Assembly (NCBI RefSeq): GCF_040712315.1
Contig: NC_134017.1
Span: 3,316,001-3,380,000 of the forward strand
Origin: Castanea sativa
Taxonomy: Eukaryota > Streptophyta > Magnoliopsida > Fagales > Fagaceae
Direction: 5' to 3'
DNA length: 64,000 nucleotides
A program made the position numbers and the translations under genes. The notes beneath the pieces are model-generated. The model made no database searches and was not told the DNA's origin. It was given only the letters and a program-made list of their open reading frames with translations. Below, piece by piece: positions 1 to 9,342 of the stretch (positions within the stretch are counted from its first letter, which is position 1; each line of letters starts with the position of its first letter).

Positions 1-71
1 ACTATTTCACTTCTTCTAATGAGAAATATTGAAAATCCCATGAATCAATATTGTGGTGGCTGTAATTTGGA

Positions 72-1290
72 AGACAAAACTACACTATTGGTCCCTGAAA
101 TTTACCCTATGTGCGCAATTAGACCCTTAAGTTTGAAGCAAGCACAATTAGTTCCTTAAGTTTTAAAACTGAGATGTATTGGTCCTTTTACTAATTGCTT
201 TTAATGGTGTTACTTATGCGGCTAACAGAATAATGACTTGACTTTTTTTTTTTAATGATGTGGCATGTTTTTAATTAAAAATTAAAAAAAAAATAGTTTC
301 CACGTTAGATGATTTTGAAAATCATATTGAAACATAAGAGAACAGTAAGCATTAAAAGAGATAACCCTAATCACAGATTAAGGTCACAGACTTTTGATCA
401 TCGAGTATTACAATTATAATATTAATTATATATAACATGTTCTTCTGGGTTTCCCTAGCTAGCTAATACAAAAGCTGGCGTTGTTGTTGTTGATGTGTAA
501 CCAGGTCATCAAGCATCCAAAGGTCCCTCGATTCAATTATCTCGCTTTTGCTTCCACTTCCCAAACTCGGCTCCAGCTCAGGCTCAGGCTTCAAACCCAG
601 GAACGATTCCAAGCTCGAGATTTGATCTTTCAGCTCAAACGCATCAAACTGAGCCACCTCATTCTTGCAACAAATCTCGTTCTGAATCAGTGGTTGCAAT
701 AACACAGGTGGTGGCTCAATGGTTTCAAAACTCGACTCACTTGACTCGGGAAAGATGCAACGCTTCTTAGCTGTCGGCAGCGGGGGCTCAGGAGTGGAAG
801 GTGGAGGTGGAGGTGGAGGTGGTTGGTGACGGTGATGGGCAAAGTTGAGCTTGGCTTTGTCACCATGGATTCGCATGGTGGCTCGGTCATAAGCTAGAGC
901 AGCTTCTTCGGCTGTGTTGAAGGTACCGAGCCAAACTCGGACACCTTTTTGTGGGTCTCTGATCTCAGCCGCCCATTTGCCCCACAGCATTTGTCTGATC
1001 CCTTTGTACACGTTCACTCCTCACTTCAATACCTAAAAACATAAAACCAAATGAAAATCATCTAACGTGGAAACTATTTTTTTAATTTTTAATTAAAAAC
1101 ATGACACATCATTAAAAAAATGTCAAGTCATTATTCTGTTAGCCACGTAAATAACATCGTTAATAGCAGTTAGTAAAAGGATTAATACAACTCAATTTTA
1201 AAACTTAAGGGATTAATTGTGCTCGTTTCAAATTTGAGGGACCAATTGTGACACATGGTAAACTTTAGGGACCAATAATGTAGTTTCACT
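72..1290. mobile_element. Pack-MULE carrying an ERF gene fragment
   Basis: Long terminal inverted repeats of about 240 bp lie at 72-316 and 1054-1290. The outer ends read AGACAAAACTACA on the left and AGTGAAACTACA on the reverse complement of the right, followed by a shared ATTGGTCCCT block. A perfect 9-bp direct repeat, TAATTTGGA, sits immediately outside both ends (63-71 and 1291-1299), which is the target duplication length typical of Mutator-like elements. No transposase is present, and the interior (317-1053) is a captured piece of an AP2/ERF gene. This is therefore a non-autonomous Pack-MULE. The inverted repeats and the duplication are read directly; the MULE assignment rests on family knowledge of 9-bp duplications and long inverted repeats. 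Confidence 0.85.
463..1017 (-). pseudogene. truncated AP2/ERF (group VII-like) transcription factor captured in a Pack-MULE
   Basis: The frame encodes about 184 residues. An AP2 DNA-binding domain occupies residues 3-60 ([37 protein letters not shown]). It is followed by a polyproline stretch and an acidic C-terminus ending near LWMLDDLV. The motif order and NVYKGIRQ start resemble ethylene-response factors of group VII, whose first exon encodes the MCGGAII N-degron. That exon is absent here. The frame opens at GTG, not ATG, with an in-frame TGA two codons upstream, consistent with capture that starts near an intron/exon boundary. The usual RP in the DNA-contact strand (GIRQRPWG) is ML. Because it lacks a start codon and sits inside a transposon, I call it a gene fragment; transcription from the element cannot be excluded. 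Confidence 0.75.
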
Positions 1291-1299
1291 TAATTTGGA

Positions 1300-2189
1300 A
1301 CTCTAGGTTAACATGTCCTTTAGGTTCACCCTAACACCCCGTCTCCCTAAAGGGACTTTTAGAGTTAGGACTTAATCTAGTTTATTTTAGAAAAGTAGGT
1401 TTAAGCTTGTGCATGACGTGGTGTACAATTTTTTATTGGGAGGGAGTCCCCTTGACTATAATATAGGTGTGGATTAGTTGCCAAGTATGTCTTGATGACA
1501 CTTAGTGAAAATTTACTTTCAAATTGGAAAAGGCTACCTTTCCATTTAAGTTCTTAAATTCCCTATAATTTTTGGCCATCTAAGAGAAATGTGGCATTTA
1601 ACAAATCCAAATAGTCTTAAAATCCCATATAAACAACACAAAATCAAGTAAATGACTAAAATGAGACCGATCATAAATTAAAAATTAGAAAAAAAATTAA
1701 AGGATTTATATGGCACTTAGATTAGGATAGAAAGAAATTCTATCTTGTATAAAAAAAAAAAAAAAATCCCCTCCTCCCAATTATTAAGAGAAAAAAAAAT
1801 GTGGGTCAATTAAAATTTCCCCTAACTTGGGCCTCACATTTGAAATGAGATAAAATGGTATTTGGGCCATGTTTGAAAAGACTAACCCATGTAAATAATG
1901 TTGATACCGTTTTGTTTATTTAGTTGAGAAGTAAAGCTTTCCTTAAAAAAAAAAAAAAAAAAAGAGTTGAGAAGTAAAGAAATCAAATTTACATATTTTT
2001 TCTTCGGCCAACAGAAATCTAATTTTCTTTTGTGAGCTAAAAAATGGATACAAACCAATTTAACTCTGTGACAAGTAATGTATTTTTTTTTTTTTTTGAT
2101 AAGACAAGTAATATATTTGGAAGCCAAGGATCTGGAGACCATTGATAGTCCAAAATTCAGTACTGGTGGGGTACTAAAAAAATTTAAAT
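1300..2189. other. intergenic AT-rich DNA, no gene seen
   Basis: Short A and T homopolymers and no convincing coding signal on either strand. The open frames here are short and low-complexity. I recognise nothing specific. Confidence 0.5.
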
Positions 2190-2425
2190 AAAAATTTCAA
2201 GACGTTGGCTTAGTGGTGCTTAAGGACTCATGATATTTACGAGATCATAGGTTTGAAACTTTTTAAGAACATCTTGGGGACACCCCAAATAATTTCTCCC
2301 TGTAATAATCTTGTAATAATCTAGTGTATGTGGAATGAGGGAATTGCATACAATATACACTCAAAATAATAGTCAAAGAAGTCTGAATAACCTTGATTGT
2401 AAAAAATAAAAAATAAAAAATTTAA
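2190..2425 (+). repeat. possible tRNA-derived SINE
   Basis: A box-A-like TGGCTTAGTGGT (about 2205) is followed after roughly 45 bp by a box-B-like GGTTTGAAACT, and the 3' side ends in a run of AAAAAATAAA repeats. This spacing matches the internal RNA polymerase III promoter of plant SINEs. The ends are not sharply defined and no target duplication was found. Confidence 0.4.
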
Positions 2426-2533
2426 ATAAAGACTAAAGAACATACAAAAATAAAACTCTAGTTGTTTAGCCTGATCCCAACCACTTTTTCAATGTAACAT
2501 TATATGAAGAAGCATTAGACTATTGCATTGTAT

Positions 2534-3226
2534 AAGTGGCGGAGCCAAGATTTTAGTTGAGAGGGGGCAAGATTAAAATAGTATTAAAAGGACATTAAGT
2601 ATTTTTTTCCTAATAATTATGTGTTACTTATGAGGACCACTAATTGAATTGCCATGAAAAAAATGTGATAAACAAGATTTTCACAATACTTTTACAACAA
2701 ATCATAAGTGGTAAGTTGGTACTGGTTCAAATTTCAACCCACCGTCAATTAATTTTTTGCTCACTAATAACAATCAGTAACAACCTGTTATTTAAGCATC
2801 ATACATTCTTGCTACAAACTGATGTGAATATAATAAACAAATGTTTGGATGAATTTTTATTTTATTTTTATTAATTGATAATATGTCAATTTGTAAAATT
2901 TGTAGTATTCATAGCTCCACAAGAAAAGTGTCGTGAGTAGTAAACTGAAAATAATGATTGAGAAAAAAGGGAGCAATGAAATAGGTGAAAACGTCATGGT
3001 GAGATAATACTAATAATAATAGTAAATTTGGTAGAAAAGTGATATGATTTGGTATGTGAGAGAAATTTTTTTTTTCCTACTTTCTTGGTGTTAAGGGTCT
3101 ATAGGTATTAAAGTGGAAGTCTTTTTTTTGTCTGGCCAAAGAATAATTCATAATATACCTACTTCAAGGATTTTTTTTTTCAAAGAGCCTGGGAGGCAAC
3201 TCCCCCACCCCCTAGCTCCGCCTCTG
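2534..3226. mobile_element. degenerate hAT-like non-autonomous element
   Basis: The left end reads AAGTGGCGGAGCC and the right end, on the other strand, reads CAGAGGCGGAGCT, so the two ends are inverted copies. They are flanked by CATTGTAT (2526-2533) and CACTGTAG (3227-3234), which match at 6 of 8 positions, as expected for an aged 8-bp hAT duplication. The interior has no transposase frame. A similar CTCCGCCACTAG end occurs near 17,640, 29,462 and 40,600 in the array, so the family is repeated in this window. Confidence 0.4.
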
Positions 3227-3641
3227 CACTGTAGCCAAAAAACTTGGCTAGGACCAGGCCGTGTGCAACTCATTTGGATTAAAATAATAGATCACCAACA
3301 ACATCTGTGTGGGTCTTTATCTCTGTCGGTAAAGAAAATTATGGATCTAGAATTCATCTAGTCAATCTAGCTAACTGTGGCGTATGTGGTCTTATTGAAA
3401 TCCATTAGTTGTAAAGGCTCCACTTTCATATGGTTACTTGTCCTTGTGCAATTATCTAGAATATAGAACATAGCTGGATTTGGCCCAGCATTCCCATTCA
3501 CATTGTGATCCTTTCAAAATTATATAAAAAAAGAAGAAGAAAGATTTAATTATAACTAGATGAACTATCAAATTATTTGATATATAAACTTACACAATCA
3601 AAATGAAATACAATAGACATAGATAACATGTGGAGTTCTCT

Positions 3642-4016
3642 TTATCTCCAGAAAAACTCTTGTACAGATTCTTGCCATGATAGCACAAGCAACAACATAA
3701 CCAAGATACCAGCAAGCCCCCAAGATGAGCTTCCAATTCTAAGCACCCATGAAGGGTCTGGAGATGGAATTATTGAAGCTCTACCTCCTCCTTGTGCAGA
3801 CATGGATGAACATGATGAGGTTGTTTTAATGGCAATTATTAGTCCTGCTAGAACCATAGGTAGAACAAAGCCAGAACTCCATTTTGTCTCTGAATATCGT
3901 GTGTCATTTTTTCGTGTCACGTATAATGGCGATAGAACAATGGCAGAAACTAGAGCCAGCACCATGGCTACTGATCTTTGAGATGAATATTGGCTTGTGT
4001 AAGTAAAGGTAGCCAT
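3642..4016 (-). CDS. small predicted three-pass membrane protein, 124 aa, unknown function
   Basis: An uninterrupted single-exon frame starts at ATG (4014-4016) and ends at a stop at 3642. Hydrophobic segments lie at about residues 15-33, 49-63 and 98-114. They are separated by a charged loop (RKNDTRYSETKW) and a Ser/Gly-rich loop with SPDPSWVLRIGSSSWG. The composition is balanced and non-repetitive, unlike surrounding shadow frames, and it recalls small conserved plant transmembrane proteins without a known role. There is no paralogue elsewhere in the window and it lies outside the duplicated array. A TATATA stretch about 85 bp upstream (about 4102-4107) could act as a TATA box. The membrane topology is inferred from hydrophobicity. 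Confidence 0.65.
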   Translation of the reverse strand: MATFTYTSQYSSQRSVAMVLALVSAIVLSPLYVTRKNDTRYSETKWSSGFVLPMVLAGLIIAIKTTSSCSSMSAQGGGRASIIPSPDPSWVLRIGSSSWGLAGILVMLLLVLSWQESVQEFFWR

Positions 4017-4199
4017 TGGTTTGGCTCAAATGGTTATCAATGTTGGTTTTTCTCTTGCAGAAGAACCAACCTGATGGGCAAACTAAGGTGGATTGGTAGG
4101 TATATAAGGGGGAAGAAAATGAAATTAGTGGAGGAATCTAGATGGAAAGCTTGTAATTGGATGACAAAAGCGATAGACAAGCCGTCCAAAAAGTGAAAA

Positions 4200-4907
4200 A
4201 GGATAAAGGTAAAGAAATTAAACTATGGACAAAACTTGTGGAAAGATGAAAAAGAAGGTAAAGACAGAAGATTGCAAGGCCTAAGAAGTAAGGAATATCT
4301 CTATCTTTTTTGTGTGTTCATACAACACCATAAGTAAAGTTCTAGCTGTACTCAATTTTGTGGGGAACTAGCTATTGGCCTATTGCTTGTCTACACTTCA
4401 ATCAAACAAGAAAGATTAATGAAAAACAATGTAGACTAGAGATGACATCAACATTGTTTTTGAAAAATTAAATCTCATTTCTTGTCTTACACTTTTGAGT
4501 TCAATTCATTGTCGTTACATGGGAAGTCCCTCCTATAGTTCTTTTCAGAATAATAGCTGTTACACAATTTTAGGGTACCAAAAGTCTGTAATATAGTGGA
4601 CAATTTGTCCGTTTGGTATTGCTTTAGGAAGTAGGGTTTTAGCCGTAGAGTTTTAGTTGTAGAGTTTTTGCAATAAAGAACTTTAATTGAAAAGAGCTTT
4701 AGTATTTAGAGCTTTGTTCTTTGTTTGTTGTTAGTGGTCAAGTATCCATGTCAATTTCATCCAATGCAAATCTCACATATTTGTGACATTGACAACATGG
4801 CTAAAATTGAGGAATTTATGCCCAACAATTAATCAGCAAGGCCGTTAGGCAATGAGCTTTATGTGAATCCAAGACTTGCACAACTTAATTTACTTCTCTA
4901 TATCGCC
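4200..4907. other. intergenic region between divergent genes
   Basis: This stretch separates the minus-strand membrane protein gene from the plus-strand hydrolase. It contains no long frame and no recognisable repeat. Its right part should hold the hydrolase promoter. Confidence 0.5.
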
Positions 4908-4916
4908 TATTTATAG
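4908..4916 (+). promoter_or_regulatory. candidate TATA box of the hydrolase gene
   Basis: TATTTATAG lies 42 bp before the hydrolase start codon, which would imply a very short 5' leader. It is chosen by position and motif only. Confidence 0.35.
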
Positions 4917-4957
4917 TCTCACAGAAGACAAAAAAAAAGTCTCACTTCAATCAGAGT

Positions 4958-7900
4958 ATGGACTTTGTGCAATTGTTGCAAGCTTTCTCATACTACTTCT
5001 CTATCTTACTGTCAATTTTACAATGCACGGTCTCAGTCTTATCAAATCTAGGAAGAGTTTTTATTTCATTTCTTGATACAATGCTATCTCTGAACTTCAG
5101 GTTATGTAGCATGTCCCCATGTACCGTTTCCCTAGATGATCAAACCACCATGCATTTTTGGACCCCCAACCATAGGCAGCTTAATAAACCCACCTTAGTC
5201 TTAATCCATGGCTATGGTGGCAATTCAAGGTGGCAATTTTTCACCCAGGTTTGGCCACTATCGAGGAGCTTCAATTTGTACGTGCCGGACTTATTATTCT
5301 TTGGCAAGTCTTATACAAATTGGACCGACCGGTCAGAACTGTTTCAAGCTAGGTGCATAAGAGAAGGATTAAAGAGATTGAGTGTCAACAAGTTTAGTGT
5401 AGTAGGCATTAGTTATGGAGGGTATGTGACATATCGGATGGCTGAAATTTATCAAGATGAGGTGGAGAAGGTTGTGATTATGAGCTCTGGGATATGTTAC
5501 ACTGATGATCAAAAGGAGGAGCAGTTGAAGAAGATAGGAAGGAATGTGTTTGACCTTATAGTGCCAGAGAAAGCACAAGATATGAGGCTCTTCATGAACT
5601 TGTGTATATACAAGAGTAGTCCATTTAAATTGATACCAAATTTTTTCCTGATGGGGTTTGTCCAAGTAAGTTTCTTAATTATTGCTTTAGGGGCTAATTT
5701 ATTAGTTGGAGGTTTGAGTTTCTCTCCTTAAATTAATTTCTTTTCAAGCACATATCGTTATTCTAAACCCAATTTTAAATAAGATTATAATTTATTAGAA
5801 ATTAAGCACCAATATTATCACCAAAGCAATTTAGACTTAAAAGCATGGGACTACATGCTCAATACATGTGATGGCTTTTAAAGGAACAAAAATTTCTCCA
5901 ATAACATTCTTCTTTGATAAGTTATTTCTGATTAGATTGGAGATCATTTCAGCATATAAAATATTTAAGTTGCAACAATAAAAAGAAGATTTAAATCCAT
6001 GAAATGCTGAATCATTCCCACCTCATTTTTATTCTAGATTGATTCTCTCTGAGATTTCCCCCATCTGATACCAGATCTTTGTATATTAAACCACACCAAA
6101 ATGCATATATTATTACCTCCTTTATGTATTGCACTTCCACCTCGCGAGCATATGTGCACTTTTGTATTGTTAATTATTGTTTTGAGCAATGATTCTTTAA
6201 TGTTCCAAGTTCCAACTCTAAATCTCGTGCTTTGTGGCAACACATTATACGCATTATACTCTCATGCTTGGAATATTACACGCAGGATCTTAATGTTAAT
6301 GAAAAAAGTGACATAGAGATACTACTAATCTTGCTACATAAGCTTACTAAATAGGCATTACAAAGTTGTGTGTCAACTTTGAAATACAAAACTGCTACAT
6401 AAGCTTACTAAATAGGCATTACAAAGTTGTGCGTCAACTTTGAAATACAAAACAAAATATTAATCAGGAAATTATTTATTATGGTTTTGTTGCAAAACGC
6501 CGGCACTAATCAGATTCACCATCACGTCAATTTGTAATATTTTGATAGTAAAAGTGAGCGTATTTTTAGCATTATTTTATTAATGAAATTAGAGTGATTT
6601 TTCTTGTTTCTTTGGCATTATACTCTCATTGAGTCATTGTAAACCTCCCAACCACTCTAGCCAATTTTCAATACTTCAATCTGATTTCCCATTCTTGTCA
6701 CACTTGCTGATCATAGCCTGATACACTCTTAACACTATACTTCTGGCTATGTGGTCTTTCTCCATGCACCGATGATTTCGATGACCAAACCACCATGCAC
6801 TTTTGACTGCCACTGGTTGGCGGTTCAATAAGCCCAGTGTAGTATTTCTTTTAGATAATAGTGAATTTCAATCAATAATGTTAGTTTTATAATAATCGTT
6901 TTTTATTATCAGGTCAAAATTATAAATTAATGAAAATTTATGCCTTGAGGTTCCATCATGTACTTTTATAGTCTCATTTTTTCTAAGCATAATTATACTT
7001 CTGCACTATTCAGCACAAAAAAAAAAATTTGCACAACTTATTATATAATCAAACTAAGTTTAATCCAAAAACAAGAAAACTGGAAAAATGTATTGGAGCT
7101 TCTTGAACCAAAAAATCCACATGATCTACGGACCCCAGTGAATCTATCCAAGCACAAGTACACTTTCTTTAAGTGGGCCTGTGATTTTTTACTCAGCAAG
7201 TTTATTAATTTAATGTGAGTTTATTAGTAGGAGTAACTTTTATTACAATCCTAAAAACAAACTGGTATATATCAATGTCTTTTGGTTATTTTATTTTATA
7301 AATATACATGTTTGATGTTTCTGTTTTTTCTTTTCTTTCTTTTTGGGATGGGAAAATCAATAAATATAATGCATTGTGAGTTGTGACATTGCATTAGTTT
7401 AGTTTTTCTCTTTTCTTTCATTTTGGGATGGGAAAAATCAATAAATAGAATGCATTGTGAGTTGTGACCTAGGAAGTATGAACATTTCATTTAGGGTACT
7501 GTATCGTACTTTTATTGTATCGACTTTTTTATGTTATAATTTCTCAAAAATTTCTTCTGTCACTGGATTGTGCCTGTACTTGTACCCATACTAGTATCAT
7601 GTCCGTGCTTCCTAGGTGCTTCCTAGGTTGTGACATTGCATTTGTTTAGTGGTGTTGAATTTGTCATACATATAGCAATCATTCCTCAATTTTTATAGTG
7701 GTCTGTGTTGTTTTATCAGACGATATGTAAGAAGAATAGGAAGGAGAAATTAGAGCTGGCAGAGTACATGCTATCTCGAAAGGCAGATCCAAACCTTCCC
7801 ATTCTACCTAAGGTAAACTCGGCTTTAATCTTATTTATTTACATATATAATCAATTTTTTTCCTAGGTTACTTGGTCATACTTAATGCTTTAATCACTTC

Positions 7901-8649
7901 CACTGATTCTGCATTTATTCTGTTTATTTCATTGTTGACCTTATGGGCCAAATGTACATAAAAGTATCTAAGCCAAGGCATCTCATCAACTCACTATTAT
8001 AGCCTCTTAAATTTAAATGTAAATGTCATACACATATTACTTGCATATCTTTTATGCTCTAGAAGCATTTTCTGTCTCTATATGCTTTGAATATTTGCCA
8101 TAGATTAACTTTGTTTTCTAAACCCCAATGAATTGTCCTTAAGGTTTCCAAACCTCATGTGATTCATGAGGTCCTGGATTCAAGTCTCTTAGCAAGTACT
8201 AAAAAAAAAAAAAACTCTGATTATGAGGCCTCACATAGATACAGTCAGAGCAAAGTTACAAAATGTAGGTAACTTAGTATATACAAAGGGACATAAAATT
8301 TTAGCTTCTATGTAACACCATGCATGAGTCCATCAAGCTAAGGAAGAATTGCAACTTTGTTTTCCATGTTAATGTGCTGTTATTTGGGTGAAGAAAACGC
8401 TGCTAATTTGGGGTGAGAAGGATAATATCTTCCCAGTATTCCTAGCCCATCAATTGCAAAGGTAATATTTTTTCCTCCTTTTATCAACTTCAGAATTTAA
8501 GCCCAATTTTCAAGTTACATGGTTTATGCTTTTACAGGCACTTGGAACAAAAATCAAGGCTAGCAATACTCAAGGACAGTGGTCATGCAGTTATTATTGA
8601 TTCGCCTAATATGGTGAATGAATTGATAAAATCATTTGTTTTGGGTTGA
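4958..8649 (+). CDS. alpha/beta hydrolase, four exons, 326 aa
   Basis: The proposed coding exons are 4958-5665, 7720-7812, 8394-8461 and 8538-8649. All introns are GT-AG and the joined frame is open. The protein has a hydrophobic N-terminal segment (about residues 10-38, probable membrane anchor) and an oxyanion-hole motif HGYGG at 84-88. The nucleophile elbow GISYGG places Ser142 as nucleophile. Asp277 in WGEKD and His306 in DSGHA complete the triad. This matches MEST/epoxide-hydrolase-like serine hydrolases of plants; the substrate is unknown. Exon 1 encodes more than two thirds of the protein, and intron 1 is about 2 kb and holds relics of another copy. It is the only complete hydrolase here and faces S-RLK copy 1 tail to tail. 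Exon boundaries are inferred from splice motifs and paralogue comparison. Confidence 0.85.
6332..6453 (+). repeat. tandem duplication of a 61-bp unit in hydrolase intron 1
   Basis: Two nearly identical copies (6332-6392 and 6393-6453) start TGCTACATAAGCTTACTAAA and differ by about one base. The corresponding intron relics in the array carry only one unit, so this duplication is local and recent. Confidence 0.85.
6741..6835 (+). pseudogene. relic of hydrolase exon 1 inside intron 1
   Basis: This stretch aligns with hydrolase exon 1 around residues 47-79: CCATGCACCG, then GATGACCAAACCACCATGCA, then TTCAATAAGCCC match the parent exon with substitutions. It contains stop codons. It shows that a second hydrolase exon 1 once lay here before deletion. 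In the array units the same place is reduced to a short GGTTCAATAAGCC remnant (for example near 20,100). Confidence 0.7.
7305..7470 (+). repeat. direct duplication of an approximately 80-90-bp segment in hydrolase intron 1
   Basis: Two adjacent segments share TTTTGGGATGGGAAAA, TCAATAAATA and ATGCATTGTGAGTTGTGAC with few differences. It is an intronic duplication without coding potential. Confidence 0.6.
8129..8214 (+). repeat. tRNA-derived SINE relic in hydrolase intron 2
   Basis: A box-B-like CCTGGATTCAAGTCTC and a 3' A-run (ACTAAAAAAAAAAAAAACTC) are present. The paralogous copy at 44,188 preserves a better box A (TTGGCCTAATGG). The insertion predates duplication of this hydrolase intron. 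Confidence 0.5.
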
Positions 8650-9342
8650 CCTAAGTTGTGCCAACTTAGAGTTTATATGTGAGAGAATTCCACTTCAAGT
8701 TTGTACTGCAACTTATATTTGAATGGTCAACATGGAGTTACCATGATTTTAACTTGTGCAAGTTCGCTATATGAAAGAAAAGACACAGGAAGTAAAGATA
8801 CAAAGAAGTGGGATATTATTTATAATTTATGCAGTTTGTGAACAAGAAAAATAAAAAATATGGCTAATAGTTTGCCTAGCTTGCAATTTAATGGTCCAAT
8901 TAGTCCTCACTTTCATTTACACTTGATATAACAGTCTTGGACATCTTTATCGATTATAGCCAATTTTGTTGGTTTAGCTAGTCTAGACATGCTGTGATAA
9001 GTACCAGTTTAAAGTATACAATTAAAGACGAGAAGAGTCAAGGAAACACTTGGTGTAAAATATCACAGCCACTGGGATCCCATGTATAACCCTTTTGATT
9101 AGTTTTGTTCAACTTAATTATGTTTCAATGGCTCCTAACTCTCTGAGTTTGCTTACCACATATTTGAACCTATGAGATCTAAACAAAAATGGCTCATTTT
9201 TTCAATACAAAATCCTAGTACTACATATTATATATGTAAATGGCATACCTCAGAGGGGTGTAATAGGCAATAGTGTGCTGTTAAAAAAAAGAGAGAAAAA
9301 TCTACTAAGGATGTCTTATTGTTTAAACTAGAATCATTACCT
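8650..9342. other. spacer between convergent hydrolase and S-RLK copy 1
   Basis: No gene is seen. The region should contain both 3' UTRs. It is nearly identical to 44,713-45,410, the spacer before S-RLK copy 4, and less similar to the equivalent spacers before copies 2 and 3. Confidence 0.6.

Noticed and set aside
481..702. 73-codon plus-strand frame in the ERF region
   Set aside because: It is antisense to the ERF C-terminus, whose AP2 frame is clearly the real one.
7090..7215. Block with LELLEPKNPHDLRTPVNLSKHKY conserved in all hydrolase intron copies
   Set aside because: Considered as an unannotated exon, but the array copies change phase or gain stops. Conservation is no higher than in the surrounding intron.
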